The position numbers were made by a program, and so were the translations under genes. A model generated the notes under the pieces. That model ran no database searches, was not told the DNA's origin, and was given only the letters and a program-made list of their open reading frames with translations. A stretch of DNA of 64,000 bases. Origin: Glandiceps talaboti. Its lineage: Eukaryota > Hemichordata > Enteropneusta > Spengelidae. The first letter of the stretch is position 1, and every line of letters starts with the position of its first letter. The stretch is from positions 10,436,984 through 10,500,983 of the forward strand of contig NC_135567.1 of assembly GCF_964340395.1 (NCBI RefSeq), written 5' to 3'. Below are positions 1 to 12,893 of the stretch, piece after piece.

Positions 1-796
1 TACAGTCTTGAGTCCAAAATAATGGGAAGACATACATAGGTTAAAGTCTATCGTGATCTCAGTGACCTGAGAAGTCGTGGTAAACCAAAAATAAACGATT
101 CGAATCATCACGATTGGTCAGGGAGATCGTGTTATGAGTATCTAGGGGTTCTAAACTCATCATTTGTCTTCCAGATTACACTAGTTTGTTAGACCTCCAT
201 GCCCCTGTGGGATAGTGAGAATGAAACGCTTAATTCTGTTGAAATGGCATTAGGAACAAAAGTAATGTTTATCCTTCAGTGAATGAGAATCATTTCAATA
301 CTGCGTAGTGAAACTTAAACCTCCCAAATTCATCCTAAACGATCGGGAAAAATGTCTACATATTACTGCTCCAATATTTGCGTTTGCGCATGTACCTTAG
401 AAGGTCATATCGATGTTACGTAATATATTGATCAATTTGCGCAAACGCTCAAAGTGGGGCTAACATTTTAGTGTATGCCAAGTAAATGTTTATATAGTGG
501 AAAATATAGAAATGTTTTGTAATTATCTTCTTCACACGTTATATTTCCAATGTGTCTTGTACAGACCACAATAACTGTTCAACAGAGCTATTTCTTTTTC
601 ATGTATACTGCCTACGGGCTACATAAAAGTGTCCCGGATGTTTCTATCTCAGACATATACAAGATAGTATGAGTCATGTACATCAGAACGTTTAACTTTG
701 GTGTCAAAACTCAACCTAAAAAAATGAAAACATTTTCATTTCATCAAACACGTGCACAAGTTATGTTTAGTAGACATAATGTAAACCATGACTAAC
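1..796. other. Unassigned AT-rich sequence
   Basis: No open reading frame with coding character, no recognisable RNA gene and no clear repeat was seen here. Two short TTTGCG-type words near 376 and 436 are partly self-complementary, but nothing links them to a function. Confidence 0.5.
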
Positions 797-1010
797 GCCA
801 GGTTCAACAAAAAATATGGAATATATACTCTGGTTCTCTACGTCACGACAACGCGCGTCTATATCACTACAACGTGTGTCTACGTCACTGGTTCTGCTGT
901 GTTGGAAATATGAGTAAAAACGCTCAACATTGCCGTTATTTTCCCCGATTTTTTTTTATTATATTACTGGCGATGGTATAATTATGTTATTCTTGATTCA
1001 TCAACATAAT
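797..1010 (+). repeat. Dispersed repeat family C, copy 1
   Basis: This stretch matches 55,405-55,585 in the same order: a GTTCAAC/GTTGAAC word, ATATACTCTGGT, a run of TACGTCAC/ACGACAACGCG words, TTCTGCTG, TTTCCCCGATTTTT and ATTACTGGCG, then TATGTTATTCT. The two copies are diverged and have small indels. No protein-coding capacity or clean terminal repeats are visible, so the class is unknown. Confidence 0.65.
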
Positions 1011-1656
1011 ATTTGCGCTTATTTTCTTAATGTTTAGGCAGCTGCAACCACATTTTTTATGTTTGAATTACCTTGAAAAACGGTGAAACATTGTTCCGTA
1101 CTAATGATCAATACACAAATAAAAAATGTTTCATTTGCGTTTATTCACAAATCAGGTCAGGTTCCCTGGACTAAAATTTAAGTGTTTATTGTCTTCTTCA
1201 CTTGTTGATTAAACATGTTATTTCTATAGATAGCTGACGTCATATCTGACATATTGATGACGTAATTATTCATGTTTATGAGAAAAGGAATACTCTGTTC
1301 TGATACATCCCATTTATCCATCTCTCATGAAAGCCCAATCGGGAACACATTGTGAGTAGTGAATTTGCAAACAATTCCTTGGGCAGCATTTCCTCTGTTT
1401 AATTGTGTATGTTTTCTTAATAAATCTACAGGGGTTTGAGCTGTCAACCTGAAGTCCTAGATTTATATATCTGTCATTTGAAAATACAATACACTGGTCA
1501 GATGTCTACAGTTACAAGTACAATTAAGAAATCATGGTAAATTGTAAATTATTACCGGAGATATTTTGTAGTACGTGAAGATATTTATTGGCAACTTGTT
1601 TGAAACACCAGCCGCATTCACGCACGAATATATATAGCAGAGCATTACCGACTTAA

Positions 1657-1657
<1 letters not shown>

Positions 1658-1735
<78 letters not shown>
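1658..1735. repeat. (AC)n then (AT)n microsatellite
   Basis: A CA dinucleotide run is followed, after a short ACGCACGC step, by a pure AT run. Confidence 0.95.
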
Positions 1736-1736
<1 letters not shown>

Positions 1737-1812
1737 ACATCTCCTGACGAGTGATTTACTCACGAAACAGGCTTGTAGAGACGAAAAACCCGACTTGATT
1801 TTCTTCTACCCT

Positions 1813-1816
<4 letters not shown>

Positions 1817-1882
<66 letters not shown>
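1817..1882. repeat. (AT)n microsatellite
   Basis: More than thirty AT units, lightly interrupted downstream by ACATAC steps to about 1915. Confidence 0.95.
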
Positions 1883-1883
<1 letters not shown>

Positions 1884-2040
1884 CATATATACAAAATGTT
1901 ATATACATATATATATCTGATTGTGTCTGTCTGTCTGTGTCTGTTTCAGTGTCTGTCTGTGAATGTGTCTGTGTCTATATGCTGTATATGTAACGACGTG
2001 TAAGTGTCTGTGTCTTTGTAGGTATGTATTTAAATCTATG

Positions 2041-2051
2041 TCTGTGTCTGT

Positions 2052-2100
<49 letters not shown>
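2041..2100. repeat. (TG)n microsatellite
   Basis: TCTGTG units grade into a pure GT run. Open frames read through it on both strands are low-complexity artefacts. Confidence 0.95.
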
Positions 2101-2101
<1 letters not shown>

Positions 2102-2385
2102 AGGTACGCGTAACCTGTATTTCGGAACTGTTGAATAATGTTGCTACAAGTAAGCGTACTTCACTATGCATGCTCGTTTGATACTAGGTAGGGGGAAGGG
2201 GGGAGTGGGGGGGGGAATACAGCAAAATGTCCTCTTGAAATCTTAACGATTACTGTCATTTAACTTCAAAGAAAATATACATAAAATCTTACCCTCCCCT
2301 ACGCCGTTAAAAAGTGACACTTCCTCAATTTCCTTTCTCTAAAATATGACACCCCCTTGTTTTAATATTTTCATGAAAAACACGT

Positions 2386-2460
2386 TAGCGTGGTATGGTT
2401 GTTAGAGCTGAAGACTAGTCGTCAGGAGGTCCTGGGTTCGAATCCCGCTAGAGTCAAGGA
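2386..2460 (+). ncRNA. tRNA-like sequence, probably a SINE head or tRNA pseudogene
   Basis: A perfect pol III B-box word, GGTTCGAATCC, lies at about 2434-2444. An A-box-like stretch (TGGTATGGTTGTTAGAGC) begins near 2391, at the normal tRNA spacing upstream. The T arm CTGGG/CCCGC is partly paired. The anticodon arm folds only weakly and the acceptor stem does not close cleanly, so an active tRNA is unlikely. A tRNA-derived retroposon head fits best, although no second copy was seen in the window. Confidence 0.5.
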
Positions 2461-2462
2461 AT

Positions 2463-3990
2463 TTTTCTCTAGTAAGATCCCACCACACATTGACAGTTTT
2501 TAAAGACAGTATTGTTTCCCACTATTACCAACACAGTGAGTTTATATTTGTATTGAGTCAGTATTGCCTGTGTTTGGATCTAATTAGCTGTGCCAAAGGC
2601 CAGAACTCCCAAAGACTAGATGAGCGCACAACTGACAACCTCTGGATCGAGATCAACATCTCCACTCAACCACATTTTCCCCAATATCTTGCCATGCTGT
2701 TCCACCTTTACTACTGTGATACCCGCTCCTCTCCTCACACCAATTCACTGCATTCCACTGATACGTTATGATATTACTTTACAATGGTGCCAGTGATGGG
2801 AAGTGCTGGTAGCAGTAGGATTTGGAATTGAACCGGTGGCAGCGGTGGGATCATGCCAAAATCACAAAATAAAGCAACGTTAGACAAAAATATGAGTCAA
2901 AGTCAAATGTAACCCTCCCTCATTTCAATTTTTTCAGTATGACCCTCCCTTGAGGACTGGTTTGTGTAAAATGTGACCTAATTCCTCCGGTAGTACCCCC
3001 CCCCCCCTAGTAATTACTGAAGACTCTCCAACTACTGGACTTCTGATTCAGTGTCCGCCCTTCTTTTTTCTCTCTTCAAATTGGCAGTATAATGGGTATT
3101 GGTATTTCTATCCACCAATACAAAGAATATGTAAGTTTTATTCTATATTCAAGCAAAATTACGAGCTCGTATGTTTGTGTGCGTATCACTGTCTGTGTCA
3201 GACTCTCTTTATGCTGGAAAAGAACCAATCCATGAAAGGCGGTGATCACCCAGAAGAAAACAAACGACACAAAACAATTCAAATAGAGGTAAATAAAGGC
3301 ATCTAGCCGCTTTCACCACATCGGATTTTAATCAGATTTAATAAATGTATACTAAACGACGAAGGAACTGCACGACCAGGTAGACCCAATTGCGAAATCA
3401 AGCACCGACGTACAAATGAGCTGACAAGCAAAACACACTTACAAACTCGGTTAATGGCTTGGTAGACAACCACCTAAATCACTTCGATTTCGATGCTGCT
3501 CTCAGCACTTTGAGTCCAGTCACGTTCACACCTGACTCACCTTCTGTTCTGAAGGCATTTTACAATGATTCCCCCCCCCCCCGTCAACCTGCATTCATAT
3601 GTAGAATAACACCAAGAAAAAAATGTGCGATAGTTTGAGACATCTTAACAGTTTTATCGACATGAATTTTGCTGAACCCAAGCTAATCTACGTTTTAAGC
3701 CTAGTGTACCCTCGTGCGTTTTACCAGGTTGCTGGATTACTGTTGCATCCTCATGGTATAAGTCACGTGGTCACGTAAAATTATATTTACCCTTATTACT
3801 CTAGCTTTTAAAAGTTTATTATGGGCCATAGGGACACAATAATGTTTGGTTGTCAAGGGGAATAAACCGACAGAAGATACTACAATACGTGTACTTAGAT
3901 TTTGATGTGTAAAGTTTAAACCGCGATGCGATGATTCGAGAACTGCAACACTATGGAATTATAAATATACAATATAAAGGATAGAAAGAA
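2463..3990. other. Unassigned intergenic sequence
   Basis: It contains two C homopolymers near 2996-3008 and 3571-3582 and several short ORFs without coding character. No gene or repeat family was recognised. Confidence 0.5.
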
Positions 3991-3992
3991 AT

Positions 3993-4109
<117 letters not shown>

Positions 4110-4120
4110 TAGACTAGGTG

Positions 4121-4190
4121 AATGGATGGATGGATGGATGGGTGGATGGATGGATGAATGGATGGATGGATGGGCGGATGGGCGGAAAGA
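4121..4190. repeat. (GGAT)n tetranucleotide array
   Basis: Tandem GGAT units with GGGT, GAAT and GGGC variants, separated from the CAGA array by about 12 bases. Confidence 0.9.
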
Positions 4191-4199
4191 CGGACGAAT

Positions 4200-6150
4200 T
4201 CAAAAACGTGTTCTTATCCTGAGTAAAATGAACGAATTGTTCAGATACCTTTACCTATTCGTGCCCTCTTTCGTAAACGAACCGTGAATGCTGCAACCCA
4301 ACGGGAATTACCAAAAAAAAAATTATTGTAGACGCTCGTATAATAGGGAACTGCGTATGTTCGCTGTGGCGCCAATGATATCAATGTATTATGAGAAGAA
4401 TAAACCCATGGGACTGATTTATAGGAACACATCGACACTTTCTGAATAACAGTTTTGATCAATTTACAGTCAAAGTGTATAAATATATATCATTGTGTTC
4501 AACTTAATCTTTCAGCTGGACCCTGTATTTTGATTGTTTATTCTTTTTCGAAAAAAAGAAAGATTTCTCTCAACTTAGAGGTTGCAAAAAATTTGTCACC
4601 ATTTCTTTATTAGTTTATTGTTTAATTTATATATGGTGAATTTATATCCTTGAAAATGGGTATAGCCCGAAACGACGTATGCTTGTTATTAGATCCTTTG
4701 AAGAAAGAGAAGTTTGAACATACATCTTCATCACGTCCTGGAAGTAAGATTCACCATAAATCTTTATCTGTTTTTATTATTTTTAAATTATACATTTACC
4801 TTCTACTCATCACTATAAAGAACAAAACCATGAATTATTTGTTGCTTTTTTCAGATTATCGTAAATCTAATAGAGACACGTGTAGAACAGTGTACACCAA
4901 TGGCGGAAAACACATATCATAACTTTGCTAGGGAGCTTAACCCTATCACTATTCAAGCCTCCTTGACCCCTTGATAAGAACAAATTTACAATCATTGCGC
5001 GGGAAGTTCAGTGCTGTGACAATGCAATGACAAATACAGATTACTACAAAAACCGAAGGGGTTAGAAATTGTAGACAAACACGATCAACAGACCATTCCA
5101 GACTGCAAACAGGAAATTGAGAATACAGCGCCCTCACTCAAATTGGGGGTATCATCACCTCATTGTACCATTTCTTAAGAGCTTTGTTCCTTGGTATTCT
5201 GTAGAAGTGTATATCAGGGATGTTTATATTGTTCAGACATCGAGGAAAGCAGCAGTGCTCTATGATTAACCCAATAGCCTATACCATGTATACCCCCAAA
5301 GTACACACAGACAGGAAGTAGAGCGCCACCGTGGCAAATTTTGGAAAGACCTATTGGTGATTTTTTGTAGCTAGCTTCGCAAAAGAGCAGTATCTATAGA
5401 GATAAGCAAATATTTCAACATTCACTTTACAGAGAGTAGAATTTCAGCTAACTAAGAAAGACACAAGCTAAACATACTTTTTGCAACAGCATGTCGACGT
5501 TACTGATAGTAGTTTTAACCGCGTTTATTTTTGTACACTTCCATGACATTCCTGTTTACCCTACACGTTTCCGGGAACTTCCGGTATTGACACTATCTTG
5601 TTTACAGCGTAATTATATATGCAAATATCTAAGGCATCCCTGTCACCCATGGCCACTTCTATAATCTCAGAACACTAAATTAAGCCACAGACAAGTAAGA
5701 AATTACTCGCCTGTGGTTATAAAAGAAAATGTATTTTTTGGAAAACAGAAATGATTTATCCCATTATTATCTGTATATTTTATCTAAATACATTTAAAGG
5801 GTTAATTAGTAATTGTTAATTCCGAATGAGAGTCTCAAAACATTCCAATGTGTACCAAACCATCCCCAAACCGTAACTATATTTTCAAAGGTGCAGTGAC
5901 AGATTTCTTTCCCATATATTCATAATACAGTAGTCCGATATTAAGAGGTAACATATCTGTAATACTCTCTAAAATGGTAGTTCCATAGGCGTTCTATGAG
6001 CTCTGTGTGTATGTTACACGGTCAAAGTCATCTAGCACATCAAATGTTATCATAATTCGACCCCCAATTTATATTTTGATTAGACCATTAACAGTCAACT
6101 TTACAGTCATTATTTTCAGTAATTGGAACGGCGTACGAATATTTAGACCT
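4200..6150. other. Unassigned intergenic sequence
   Basis: All ORFs here are shorter than 100 codons, have no recognised motif and have no splice context suggesting exons. No tandem array was seen. Confidence 0.5.
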
Positions 6151-6155
6151 AAACA

Positions 6156-6490
6156 AAATAATTGTTTGATTCCAATTACCCGACCCCATCTTGTTTTTCA
6201 CTGCCGACCCTAAACTTTCTTTTAGGTATTTGAGAAAAAAATAATAAAATCGCAAAAATTGTGAAGTCTCAAGAGAAATAGTGGATGCGAAAACTGACAA
6301 GAACTTAAAAAGACAAAATTAGGTTATATAACTGTTCTTCCAATCTGTAATGGCTGTACATCTGATTGGAGGAAATAAACAACACAGAGACCATTTGGAA
6401 AACAACGGATAGCCTCAACTAGACACTCACACATGACAAAAAAATATAATTAAATAAAATGAAAAATCTACCTATCCCATCTTTTTATTA
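6156..6490 (+). repeat. Dispersed repeat family A, copy 1
   Basis: This matches 17,722-18,041 almost end to end. Shared words in order are CAATTACCCGACCCC-like, TTTTTCACTGCCGACCCTAA, a long A-run, AAATTGTGAAGTCTC, AATAGTGGAT, TTCTTCCAATCTGTA, TGGCTGTACATCTGAT, GGAAAACAACGG and AAATCTACCTA. A third, truncated copy lies at 24,113-24,243. All three lie in the same orientation. Confidence 0.8.
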
Positions 6491-7069
6491 GGCCTTACGC
6501 ATGAAAAGAAAATAAAGATAATTTTTTAAGCAAAAACGAAATCTTCAAAATGTCTGTTTGTTCACCCAAACAACACCAGAGAATTTAATAGAATAATACC
6601 GAGATGATGATATCGGTTTTACGAGCCGCATTACTGTTATATAGTTAAAATGGCTTTACAATACCCTCCCCAGGAAATGGATCGTAAAAGTTTTACGACG
6701 CCAATTTCGAACTTGATTCGATGACATTTAGTTTGGAACGAAAATGTAGATAGTTGCACTTTATCAAAGTTCAAACAACTGCGAGTTATACTAAATTGTG
6801 GGAATTTTATTACAATGACTTGCCTGGGGGTAAATAAAGCATCGTACATCACTCAAAAGAGCTTTCACAAGACTTGATAGAGAATATGGGTTCTGACACA
6901 TATGCGTTGCTATTGACTACACTACTAATGGTCAGATGTGTTGACATTTTGCCCTGGCTGTCCCCTACCATTTAGTCTTGACGTCAGCGTGGTTTCTGAC
7001 TACACCACGTTTGGTCAAAGTCCTCCAATCAACACAAAACGTTATTCATCCAATCAATGAACCCAAACT

Positions 7070-7235
7070 GTTAAAATGATGTAAACAGTGTATAAGTAGC
7101 ATCCTCAGCTGACAAATATACCATATTTGGACATTACATAACTGCCCCAATAAACACTAACTTTATGAGGGACTGTATTATAGGTTAGAATTTTGTGATT
7201 GATTAACAAAGACATGATGTTAATGACTGTGTGGG
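7070..7235 (+). repeat. Dispersed repeat family B, copy 1, with one CArG box
   Basis: Homologous to 45,380-45,570. Shared words include AGCATCCTCAGCTGA, AAATATACCATATTTGGACAT, CAATAAACACTAACTT and GTGATTGATTA-CAAAGACATGATG. It carries one perfect SRF-type CArG box, CCATATTTGG, at 7121-7130. Confidence 0.75.
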
Positions 7236-7309
7236 TGACTGTGGATATTTGTAAAAAAAAAATGCATATCATGCATCTCAGGACTTCTAGAGTAACTACT
7301 TTGACTATA

Positions 7310-10300
7310 CTGTGAGTAAATCGTAACGATACTGTATAGGAACTAGACTGTGAGTGGAGGTGTAAATGGTAACAATACTGTATAGGAACAAGACTATGTG
7401 AGTGGAGGTGTAAATGGTAACGATACTGTATAGGAACTAGACTATGTGAGTGGAGGTGTAAATGGTAACGATACTGTATTGGAACTAGACTATCAGTGGA
7501 GGTGTAAATGGTAACGATAATGTATAGGAACTAGTCTGTGTGAGTGGAGGTGTAAATGGTAACGATACTGTATAGGAACTAGACTATGTGAGTGGAGGTG
7601 TAAATGGTAATGATACTGTATAGGAACTAGACTGTGTGAGTGGAGGTGTAAATGGTAATGATACTGTATAGGAACTAGACTGTGAGTGGAGGTGTAAATG
7701 ATAACGATACTGTATAGGAACTAGACTGTGAGTGGAGTTGTAAATGGTAATGATACTGTATAGGAACTAGACTGTGAGTGGAGTTGTAAATGGTAATGAT
7801 ACTGTATAGGAACTAGACTATGTGAGTAAAGGTGTAAATGGTAACGATACTGTATAGGAACTAGACTATGCCAGTGGAGGTGTAAATGGTAGTGATACTG
7901 TATAGGAACTAGACTATGTCAGTGGAGGTGTAAATGGTAACGATACTGTATAGGAACTAGACTATGTCAGTGGAGGTGTAAATGGTAATGATACCGTATA
8001 AGAACTAGACTATGTGAGTGGAGGTGTAAATGGTAGTGATACTGTACAGGAACTAGACTATGTGAGTGGAGGTGTAAATGGTAACGATACTGTAGAGGAA
8101 CTAGACTATGTGAGTGGAGGTGTAAATGGTAGTGATACTGTATAGGAACTAGACTATGTCAGTGGAAGTGTAAATGGTAATGATACTGTATAGGAACTAG
8201 ACTATGTCAGTGGAAGTGTAAATGGTAGTGATACTGTATAGGAACTAGACTATGTCAGTGGAGGTGTAAATGGTAACGATACTGTATAGGAACTAGACTA
8301 TGTCAGTGGAGGTGTAAATGGTAGTGATACTGTATAGGAACTAGACTATGTCAGTGGAGGTGTAAATGGTAACGATACTGTATAGGAACTAGACTATGTC
8401 AGTGGAGGCGTAAATGGTAACGATACTGTATAGGAACTAGACTATGTCAGTGGAGGTGTAAATGGTAATGATACTGTATAGGAACTAGACTGTGTCAGTG
8501 GAAGTGTAAATGGTAATGATAATGTAGAGGAACAAGACTATGTGAGTGGAGGTGTAAATGGTAACGATACTGTATTGGAACTAGACTATCAGTGGAGGTG
8601 TAAATGGTAACGATAATGTATAGGAACTAGACTATGTGAGTGGAGGTGTAAATGGTAATGATACTGTAGAGGAACTAAACTATGTGAGTGGAGGTGTAAA
8701 TGGTAATGATACTGTATAGGAACTAGACTATGTCAGTGGAGGTGTAAATGGTAATGATACTGTATAGGAACTAGACTATGTCAGTGGAGGTGTAAATGGT
8801 AATGATACTGTATAGGAACTAGACTATGCCAGTGGAGGTGTAAATGGTAATGATACTGTATAGGAACTAAACTATGTCAGTGGAGGTGTAAATGGTAATG
8901 ATACTGTATAGGAACTAGACTATGCCAGTGGAGGTGTAAATGGTAATGATACTGTATAGGAACTAAACTATGTCAGTGGAGGTGTAAATGGTAATGATAC
9001 TGTAGAGGAACTAGACTATGTCAGTGGAGGTGTAAATGGTAGTGATACTGTATAGGAACTAGACTACGTCAGTGGAGATGTAAATGGTAATGATACTGTA
9101 GAGGAACTAGACTATGTCAGTGGAGGTGTAAATGGTAGTGATACTGTATAGGAACTAGACTATGTCAGTGGAAGTGTAAATGGTAATGATACTGTATAGG
9201 AACTAGACTATGTCAGTGGAAGTGTAAATGGTAGTGATACTGTATAGGAACTAGACTATGCCAGTGGAGGTGTAAATGGTAATGATACTGTAGAGGAACT
9301 AGACTATGTCAGTGGAAGTGTAAATGGTAGTGATACTGTATAGGAACTAGACTATGTCAGTGGAGGTGTAAATGGTAATGATACTGTAGAGGAACTAGAC
9401 TATGTCAGTGGAGGTGTAAATGGTAGTGATACTGTATAGGAACTAGACTATGTCAGTGGAGATGTAAATGGTAATGATACTGTATAGGAACTAGACTGTG
9501 AGTGGAGGTGTAAATGGTAGTGATACTGTATAGGAACTAGACTATGTGAGTGGAGGTGTAAATGGTAATGATACTGTATAGGAACTAGACTATGTCAGTG
9601 GAAGTGTAAATGGTAGTGATACTGTATAGGAACTAGACTATGTCAGTGGAAGTGTAAATGGTAATGATACTGTATAGGAACTAGACTATGTCAGTGGAGG
9701 TGTAAATGGTAACGATACTGTATAGGAACTAGACTATGTCAGTGGAGGTGTAAATGGTAGTGATACTGTATAGGAACTAGACTATGTCAGTGGAGGTGTA
9801 AATGGTAACGATACTGTATAGGAACTAGACTATGTCAGTGGAGGCGTAAATGGTAACGATACTGTATAGGAACTAGACTATGTCAGTGGAGGTGTAAATG
9901 GTAATGATACTGTATAGGTATCTGTGTAAATGGTAATGATAATGTAGAGGAACTAGACTATGTCAGTGGAGGTGTAAATGGTAATGATACTGTATAGGAA
10001 CTAGACTATGTGAGTGGAGGTGTAAATGGTAATGATACTGTATAGGAACTAGACTATGTCAGTGGAAGTGTAAATGGTAATGATACTGTATAGGAACTAG
10101 ACTATGTCAGTGGAAGTGTAAATGGTAATGATACTGTATAGGAACTAGACTATGTCAGTGGAAGTGTAAATGGTAACCATACTGTATAGGAACTAGACTA
10201 TGTCAGTTGAGGTGTAAATGGTAGTGATACTGTATAGGAACTAGACTATGTGAGTGGAGGTGTAAATGGTAATGATACCGTATAGGAACTAGACTGTGAG

Positions 10301-10912
10301 TGGAGTTGTAAATGGTAATGATACTGTATAGGAACTAGACTAGTGAGTGGAGTTGTAAATGGTAATGATACCGTATAGGAACTAGACTATGTGAGTGGAG
10401 GTGTAAATGGTAATGATACTTTATAGGAACTAGACTATGTGAGTGGAGGTGTAAATGGTAACGATAATGTAGAGGAACTAGACTATGTGAGTGGAGGTGT
10501 AAATGGTAACGATACTGTATAGGAACTAGACTATGTGAGTGGAGGTGTAAATGGTAACGATACTGTATAGGAACTAGACTGTGAGTGGAGGTGTAAATGG
10601 TAATGATACTGTATAGGAACAAGACTATGTGAGTGGAGGTGTAAATGGTAACGATAATGTAGAGGAACTAGACTATGTGAGTGGAGGTGTAAATGGTAAC
10701 GATACTGTATAGGAACTAGACTATGTGAGTGGAGGTGTAAATGGTAACGATACTGTATAGGAACTAGACTGTGAGTGGAGGTGTAAATGGTAATGATACT
10801 GTATAGGAACTAGACTGTGAGTGGAGGTGTAAATGATAATGATACTGTATAGGAACTAGACTATGTCAGTGGAGGTGTAAATGGTAGTGATACAGTAGAG
10901 GAACTATACTAC
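7310..10912. repeat. Large minisatellite, 48-bp unit, about 75 copies
   Basis: The unit contains GGTGTAAATGGTAA, GATACTGTATAGGAAC and TAGACTATGTCAGTGG. Most units are 48 bp; a 46-bp subclass lacks two bases in the GACTGTGAGTGG segment. Units fall into GTGAG-type and GTCAG-type classes that cluster by position, with GTGAG units mainly at both ends and GTCAG units in the centre. Because 48 is divisible by three, stretches stay open on the minus strand (10,335-10,622), but this is a by-product of the repeat. Confidence 0.97.
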
Positions 10913-11240
10913 CTATCATTTTGTTAGCGGCCGTTTATTGAAACCTAAATTTAGATTATGATTACCCACAGTGACGTTCCACCCCAATTAAATATGGAAA
11001 TTTGAAAATATGGTATCCCTTCACCTGCCGAGTTGGGTCTAATCACGTGGTGACGCTATGACGTCACTGATCTCACAGCGGGAAAAAATTAAAACCCAAT
11101 AAAAATCTGCGCCTTCTGTCTGTCCGGATATTAAAGGGGCACAAGCTGAGTTTATAAGTTTTGGGGCGTGATTTAAGCTGCTTACTTAAAAGTCACTCAT
11201 CGTTCTACTTACTACTCAGCATACATACAAATTTTACAAT
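10913..11240. other. Unassigned sequence after the 48-bp array
   Basis: No gene is visible. A GCGGCCGTTTA word at about 10,927 recurs inverted near 11,787 (AAACGGCCGC), so a larger inverted structure enclosing the MITE and the hairpin below is possible. Confidence 0.4.
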
Positions 11241-11486
11241 AGGGAATTTGCAAACCCGGCATGTTGAATGTTGCATCATGGGAAATGTGATAATAAATAC
11301 TAATCAAATAGTATTGTAAACAATAATTGTACGTTGTCTTTAACCACAAATGATCAATTCATAGTTGCCCTGACCATTGTGCGAGGTTTATTTTATCGAT
11401 AGCTCCAGATTAGGTGTTACGATAACCACAGATAATCCCATAGTCCTTTGCGTCTGAGCATGCTCAGTCTGGATTGCAAGTTCCCT
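11241..11486 (+). mobile_element. MITE family 2 (AGGGAACTTGCAA termini), copy 1
   Basis: The left end AGGGAATTTGCAA and right end TTGCAAGTTCCCT are inverted repeats, flanked by T and A as expected for a TA target. A second copy lies in opposite orientation at 20,745-20,991, sharing CATGTTGAATGTTGCATCAT, GATAATAAATACT, CCAGATTAGGT and TGAGCATGCTCAG. At about 246 bp with no ORF, it is a non-autonomous element. Confidence 0.85.
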
Positions 11487-11633
11487 ATTGACTGAACTCA
11501 AACCTGGTATTAAGGTATAACATATACAAATCCAATGACGCATTTTTTTTATACGTTACCAAAAAATGTTGACGAACCCATTCTATGCAATAACTGTTCT
11601 AACAAGGTCTGAAGGCAATTGTATTGTCATAGA

Positions 11634-11683
11634 AGGCATATATTGACTTTAACACTATAGCGTGTTAAAGTCAATATATGCCT
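11634..11683. repeat. Perfect 22-bp stem hairpin
   Basis: Arms at 11634-11655 and 11662-11683 are perfectly complementary (AGGCATATATTGACTTTAAC and two more bases on each arm) around the loop TATAGC. It could be a young fold-back insertion, a cruciform-prone site or a small-RNA precursor. The stem has no mismatches, unlike most animal microRNA precursors. Confidence 0.9.
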
Positions 11684-11689
11684 ATATAT

Positions 11690-12341
11690 TACCTATGGTT
11701 AATCAAGATTTCATGCAAGCATTTTCACGAATTAAAGTAAAAGAATAAACTTTTAGATAAACTCAGTTTGTGCCTTTTTAAAGTAAACGGCCGCTTACGA
11801 CCTTCAAAAGTATGGCAGATGAAAGGCGAGAGCCTAGCAATTCCCTCACGACTGGCTTCTATGTTACATAAGAATTAGAAACGGAAAGATGTTTCTTTTT
11901 TTTAAACACTGACATTTCTACATTTGATTATCTTTTGCAACACAAATCTCGCTAATACTGCTACATTTTGCTTCATTTCATAGACTGGCGCGATAAAATC
12001 TCTCTATTCTCTTGACACATGTCATTGTCTGGGGAGACTATCTTTCTGCTATTGCTGCATATTATCACTTGTTTCATCGTTTCAACATTTGAGACACAAA
12101 AGTCTGATTCAACATTGGTACATTTTCTTTGAGTGAGCAACCATTATCTTACCAAATTGCTATAGATAGAATAATCTTCAACAGTCGCTGTGCAACAATA
12201 TATATTTGTTATGGCTACTGTTATGTTTTTTTGTGACAGCCTGCAAAGATAAATTAGCTCTTGTTAAGACAAATATAGAACTGTTGGTAAGAATGCCCAT
12301 ACGCAGTGATACTTAATTTCTATGTGATTCATCATAACACC
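11690..12341. other. Unassigned intergenic sequence
   Basis: No coding or repeat structure was recognised. Confidence 0.45.
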
Positions 12342-12675
12342 TTAAAGTGGATGAGAATTGGGTATTTATTTTGGAATTTTAATTTATAAAACAATTTTAT
12401 CATGGCGTCCTACTTGAGAAATCAATGTGAAACAACATTGTATAAGTCTGTGTTTGTCACTTAATACATTGCAAAAAGCCACAAAACGTGTAAGAATGTT
12501 TGTTATGTCATGCAAATTCATTATCATGCTTTTGCAATTCATTGAACTACAAACAAGGACTTGGCATATGTTGTGTCACGTTGATTTTTCAAGTAGGAAG
12601 CGATGATCATCTTGTTTTGTAAATTAAAATTCCAAAATAAATACCCAATGCTCATCCATAATGTGACCACTTTAA
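12342..12675. mobile_element. Fold-back MITE family 1, copy 1 (TTAA-flanked)
   Basis: The element reads TTAAAGTGG, GGGTATTTATTTTGGAATTT and AAAACAATTTTATCATGGCG at the left, and the inverse at the right (GATGATCATCTTGTTTTGTA, CCAAAATAAATACCCAATG, CCACTTTAA). The halves are complementary for over 100 bp. Other copies are at 26,236-26,580, 27,423-27,684, 27,873-27,925, 30,962-31,749 and 44,825-45,181. TTAA at both ends suggests a piggyBac-type target. Confidence 0.9.
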
Positions 12676-12893
12676 AAAAAAATGATACGTTGGTTAATTG
12701 GTTAATTTCTTTAAGTAAGAAAATTAGGCATACGTGTACATATGGGTGTAAATTTCAGTTCATAATGATACTCTAAATGACTTTAAAATTATAAAATTGG
12801 AATTAAATTTTCAATCGTTTGTTTTATCAATGTTTTTCAACATATTCTGCTTGGATATGCTCATACGCCGTAATCCACGTAGGAAAACTAATT

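Noticed and set aside
2386-2460. Functional tRNA gene
   Set aside because: A and B boxes are present but the acceptor and anticodon stems do not pair properly, so it is called a tRNA-like remnant.
10335-10622. Minus-strand repeat ORF in the 48-bp array
   Set aside because: Most units contain a stop or frame break. Only a run without the 46-bp variant stays open.
7310-10912. CRISPR-like appearance of a long regular array
   Set aside because: Units are contiguous with no unique spacers, and the genome is clearly animal (spliced ATF2, RPL23).
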